A DNA stretch of 22,035 nt from Thoreauomyces humboldtii (lineage: Eukaryota > Chytridiomycota > Chytridiomycetes > Spizellomycetales > Powellomycetaceae), in NCBI GenBank assembly GCA_027596035.1, contig JADGJA010000350.1, positions 1 through 22,035 of the forward strand, in the 5' to 3' direction. The stretch's first letter is position 1. Every line of letters begins with the position of its first letter. This document shows positions 19,218 to 22,035 of the stretch, piece after piece. Both the position numbers and the translations under genes were made by a program. The notes below the pieces were generated by a model. The model was not told where the DNA came from. It searched no databases and saw only the letters and a program-made list of their open reading frames with translations.

Positions 19218-19907
19218 CGTTGCGGTGAGGGGGAGGGGAGGTGCACGTACGATCGAGCCTGGGGAGGAGAGCAGGCACCTCGCCCCCATAAGTACCTGTA
19301 CCGGTACCCTCTGCAAGAGCAACATCGGAGGCAGGGTGAGTTCTCGGTCCTTGGTGATTTTTTTCTGTCTCTTCCTTCTCTCTGCTCGGCGCGTTCGGCT
19401 CCCCGGGAGTGGGTGTGTCAGGGGTGTGATGAGTGCGTCAGGTGGGGTGCTGCGAACCGAAAGTGGGGTGCACCGGGGGAAACGAGCCAGATGGAAAAAA
19501 AAAACCACATGAAGCAAAAGAACGAAGAAGAAAAGGAAGGGATCCCTCCAGGAAAAAAAGAATTCCGAACGGGGCTGCACCGTACGTACCAGCGATCCGG
19601 TTCTCACGAGGGTGAAAAGCTGCACATAGCAAGCGTGACACAAAGACGTCACTCTGCGGCTCTCCATGTAAATTCGTAATCCTTCCGACCCTAACCCTAT
19701 CCAAGGACTCTGTCGAAAGAGTTCGCGTTTTCGGACCCCAAAAAAAGCAGAGAGAAGGAGAAGGGGGTTTTCGTGGTTGGCCGCTTTCGCGCTTGCCGTT
19801 GGCCGCATCGACAAGCTTTTGCCCTATACTTGCCTTCTCCGGTCCACGGCATTCCTTATTCTCCGTCCTTGTCCTCGTTGCCCGGAATCGCCCTCTATCC
19901 ATCAACA
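19218..19907. promoter_or_regulatory. Divergent promoter, SLC13-type transporter / LCB1
   Basis: 690 bp between two divergent ATGs. It contains an A-rich, GA-rich stretch (19493-19560), a CRE-like GACGTCAC at 19647, and a telomere-like box at 19689. No CACGTG (Pho4 site) was seen. The minus-strand frame continuous with the transporter stays open for about 600 nt here, but low-complexity Phe/Leu/Arg composition argues against coding. Confidence 0.45.
19689..19699. promoter_or_regulatory. Telomere-like box (CCCTAACCCTA) in the LCB1 promoter
   Basis: An exact second copy of the 11-mer found between eL33 and uS19m, here 209 bp upstream of the LCB1 ATG. A candidate Tbf1/Teb1-type Myb factor site. 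Confidence 0.5.
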
Positions 19908-21742
19908 ATGGCTGCTCTCGGAACCTACGCTAGTCCTTTGGTGAACGATGCCGCTCGCGACATTGCGGACTCGCTCGTAGTCGCTGTAAATACCACCGTC
20001 ACCGTCGTCTCCGGAGTGTACGCCAAGGTCCCCGGATCCGCCATCCTCGCTCGCTACGTCAAGGCGTCCTACCAGAACGATCCCTACCGAAGTCTTCTGG
20101 AGGCATGTCTCGTCTTCTTCATGGTCTGGTACTTTGCCAGCAACAAGTACAAGCCCGGAAAGCAGAACAAGGAGATCAAGCTCACCGAAAAGGTACGCTT
20201 GCCCCCCCTTCCCCCCGTCGCACGCAAGCCTCAACGGACTCGGGATGAATCTCATTACGTTGTTTGCAGGAGATTCAGGAGCTGATCGATGAGTGGGAAC
20301 CAGAACCGTTGGTGCAGCCCGTCACGGACGCTCAGAGGCTCGAGCTCGACAAGCAGCCCATCATCTGCGGGTACGTGAGCCACCGAATCCTTTGCAGAGA
20401 AGATACAGCACGCTTACTGGTCCCATCCCAGACCATCTGGCCCGAAACTCCGCCTCGCCGATGGCAAGGAGCGGTTGAACCTCGCTTCGTTCAACTTCCT
20501 GGGTGCCATGTCGCAGGAGTCCACGAAGGAGAAGGCCATTGCAGCCGTTCGCAAACACGGCGTCGGAACGTGCGGACCTTGCGGATTCTACGGAACCATC
20601 GACGTACACATCAATCTAGAGCAGGAAATCGCTCGGTTCATGGGCGTCGAGAACGCCATCGTGTACTCGCAGGGCTTCACGACCGTCGGTAGCGTCATCC
20701 CAGCTTTTGCCAAGCGCGGAGACATCATTGTCGCGTAGGTTTTAACTCAGGATCAAGGGATATCCTCGTTGGATGTATGAACTCATCGTTTTTCCAATAG
20801 TGATGCCGGAGTCAGTTTCGCCGTCCAGATCGGTCTGCAGATCTCTCGTAGTATCGTCAAATACTACAAGCACAACGATATGGAAGATCTGGAACGTGTC
20901 CTACAGCAATTGCAGAAGGAATTTGCGGCAAAGAAGAAGCCTCTCACGCGTCGCTTCATCGTTACCGAAGGCCTTTCGGTCAACCACGCCGACGTTTGCC
21001 CTCTTCCACAGATCGTAAGTCCGAATCCCTGAATGCATGGAGTTTGGTTGGTCAAGTTCTCACGCACGTCCGTCATCAGCTGGAGCTCAAGCACAAGTAC
21101 AAGTACCGACTCATCCTCGAAGAGTCGTTTTCCCTTGGTGTTCTTGGGCCTCGTGGTGCGGGCGTCTGCGATCACTTCAACATCCCTCCTTCCGAGGTTG
21201 ACATCATCACCGCGACCCTTGCCAATGCTCTCGGATCTGCGGGCGGATTCTGCTGCGGCTCCAAAGAGATCGTTGAGCACCAACGGCTGGGAGGACAGGG
21301 TTACGTGTTTTCTGCCTCTCTCCCGGCCCTTCTCGCTGTCAGCGCGATCGAGGGGATCAAGTACCTCGAGGCCCATCCCGAGCAGCTCGTCAGGTTGCGG
21401 GAGAACAGCAACACCATGCGCCTTGCTCTGGAGAAGGGGGTGCAGGGAGTCGATGTACAGGGAGAACCGGGTGCACCGATCCTTCACGTGAGGTTCAAGG
21501 ATCCCAACGTGGCCTCCAGGTCGCGGGACGACCAGGAGCGGGCTCTTCAGGACTGCGTGGACGAGTGCATCAGGAACGGTGTGTTGGTCACGAGGGCAAA
21601 GTATGTCCTGGATCAGGAAGTCAACGTCCCTCGGCCCAGCATCCGGGTGGCTATCACGGCTGCGCACACCAAGAAGGAAGTGGAGAAGGCGGCGGCGGTC
21701 GTCGCGGCCGCGGTCAAGAAGACGCTGAAGACCATCCGATGA
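19908..21742 (+). CDS. LCB1: Serine palmitoyltransferase subunit 1 (LCB1/SPTLC1)
   Basis: Non-catalytic partner of LCB2 in the ER enzyme that condenses serine and palmitoyl-CoA, the first step of sphingolipid synthesis. Five exons: 19908-20192, 20270-20370, 20432-20734, 20801-21014, 21080-21742 (introns 77, 61, 66 and 65 nt), 521 residues (yeast 558, human 473). N-terminal TM at about 62-78 ([17 protein letters not shown]), then [31 protein letters not shown] (about 172-192), [57 protein letters not shown], and [18 protein letters not shown]. The last shows the LCB1 hallmark: no PLP lysine where LCB2 has one. The start ATG follows CAACA. One residue is odd: the usual GTCGPRG is GTCGPCG. Confidence 0.96.
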
Positions 21743-22035
21743 GTCGCAAATTCAAACGTCTAGCTTTCTTGCTGTAATCACTCTTTGTTCCGTCGAACTG
21801 GCTTATATACTTAATATCCTCACGCTACGAGGGAGGCACTGGCGCATTATGCCAAAGGTCTTTTTGCAACGATGAAAGGTGCACTTCTGTACAGAAGCAA
21901 ACGGCTGCGCATAAGGAGCAACGGAAGGCAGGAAAGTCGAAAGGGTTGAGCAATTTAGCCATTTCGGGACAAAGAGAAAGCTGACGACCTCTTCGGGGGG
22001 GGGGGGGGGGGGGGGCGCGGGGGGGGGGGGCGGGG
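21743..22035. other. LCB1 3' region and homopolymer contig edge
   Basis: About 250 bp of 3' UTR/downstream sequence without a gene, then from 21995 a run of 21 G and further G-rich sequence broken only by single C bases to the end. The opposite end of the window begins with C6 and GC-only sequence. This looks like sequencing or assembly artefact at contig ends, not telomere. Confidence 0.7.

Noticed and set aside
19218..19814. 600-nt in-frame open extension upstream of the SLC13-type transporter
   Set aside because: Low-complexity composition, no SPX-like sequence, it occupies the LCB1 promoter, and the ATG at 19217 has good context.

Overview
This is a eukaryotic nuclear window, most likely from a fungus. 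The genes are densely packed on both strands and are cut by many short GT-AG introns, mostly 47-135 nt. The products (Pho87/90/91-type phosphate transporter, LCB1, Rsm19-like mitochondrial uS19, eL33, MFSD10-like MFS protein, ABCG half-transporter with a luminal N-terminus) fit a fungal gene set. I cannot place the species. Both ends run into C-rich and G-rich homopolymers, so the window is probably one whole assembled contig with low-quality edges. All gene models below were built by reading exons and splice sites directly; several exons have no start codon of their own.

Left third (1-4715): a truncated J-domain (Hlj1/DNAJB12-like) gene on the minus strand; a gene-poor 1.3 kb stretch with one copy of a diverged 0.28 kb repeat and a possible unrecognised exon; a divergent ribosomal-protein pair, eL33 (minus; 23-nt first exon, 491-nt intron, 24-nt last exon) and mitochondrial uS19 (plus), sharing a 242-bp promoter with a two-unit telomere-like box; a second copy of the repeat; and a four-exon MAPEG/MGST3-like gene whose intron 2 carries a decayed copy of exon 2.

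Middle (5131-13258): a ten-exon ABCG transporter; a class IV PLP aminotransferase convergent with it (stop codons 58 bp apart); a DNAJC17/Cwf23-like J-plus-RRM protein divergent from the aminotransferase; then a convergent USB1 (U6 snRNA 3'-end exonuclease) gene. DNAJC17/Cwf23 and USB1 both belong to spliceosome biology and sit tail to tail.

Right third (13436-22035): a Ser/Pro-rich, probably disordered protein of unknown function divergent from USB1; an MFSD10/TETRAN-like major facilitator; an SLC13/DASS phosphate-type transporter without an SPX domain (minus); and a complete five-exon LCB1 (serine palmitoyltransferase non-catalytic subunit), whose 690-bp divergent promoter with the transporter holds the second exact copy of the telomere-like box. 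I saw no prokaryotic operon, CRISPR array, tRNA, rRNA or intact transposon. The least ordinary signals are the paired diverged repeats, the intronic exon relic in the MGST3-like gene, the two identical telomere-like promoter boxes, and a few key-residue or architecture departures in LCB1 and the transporter.
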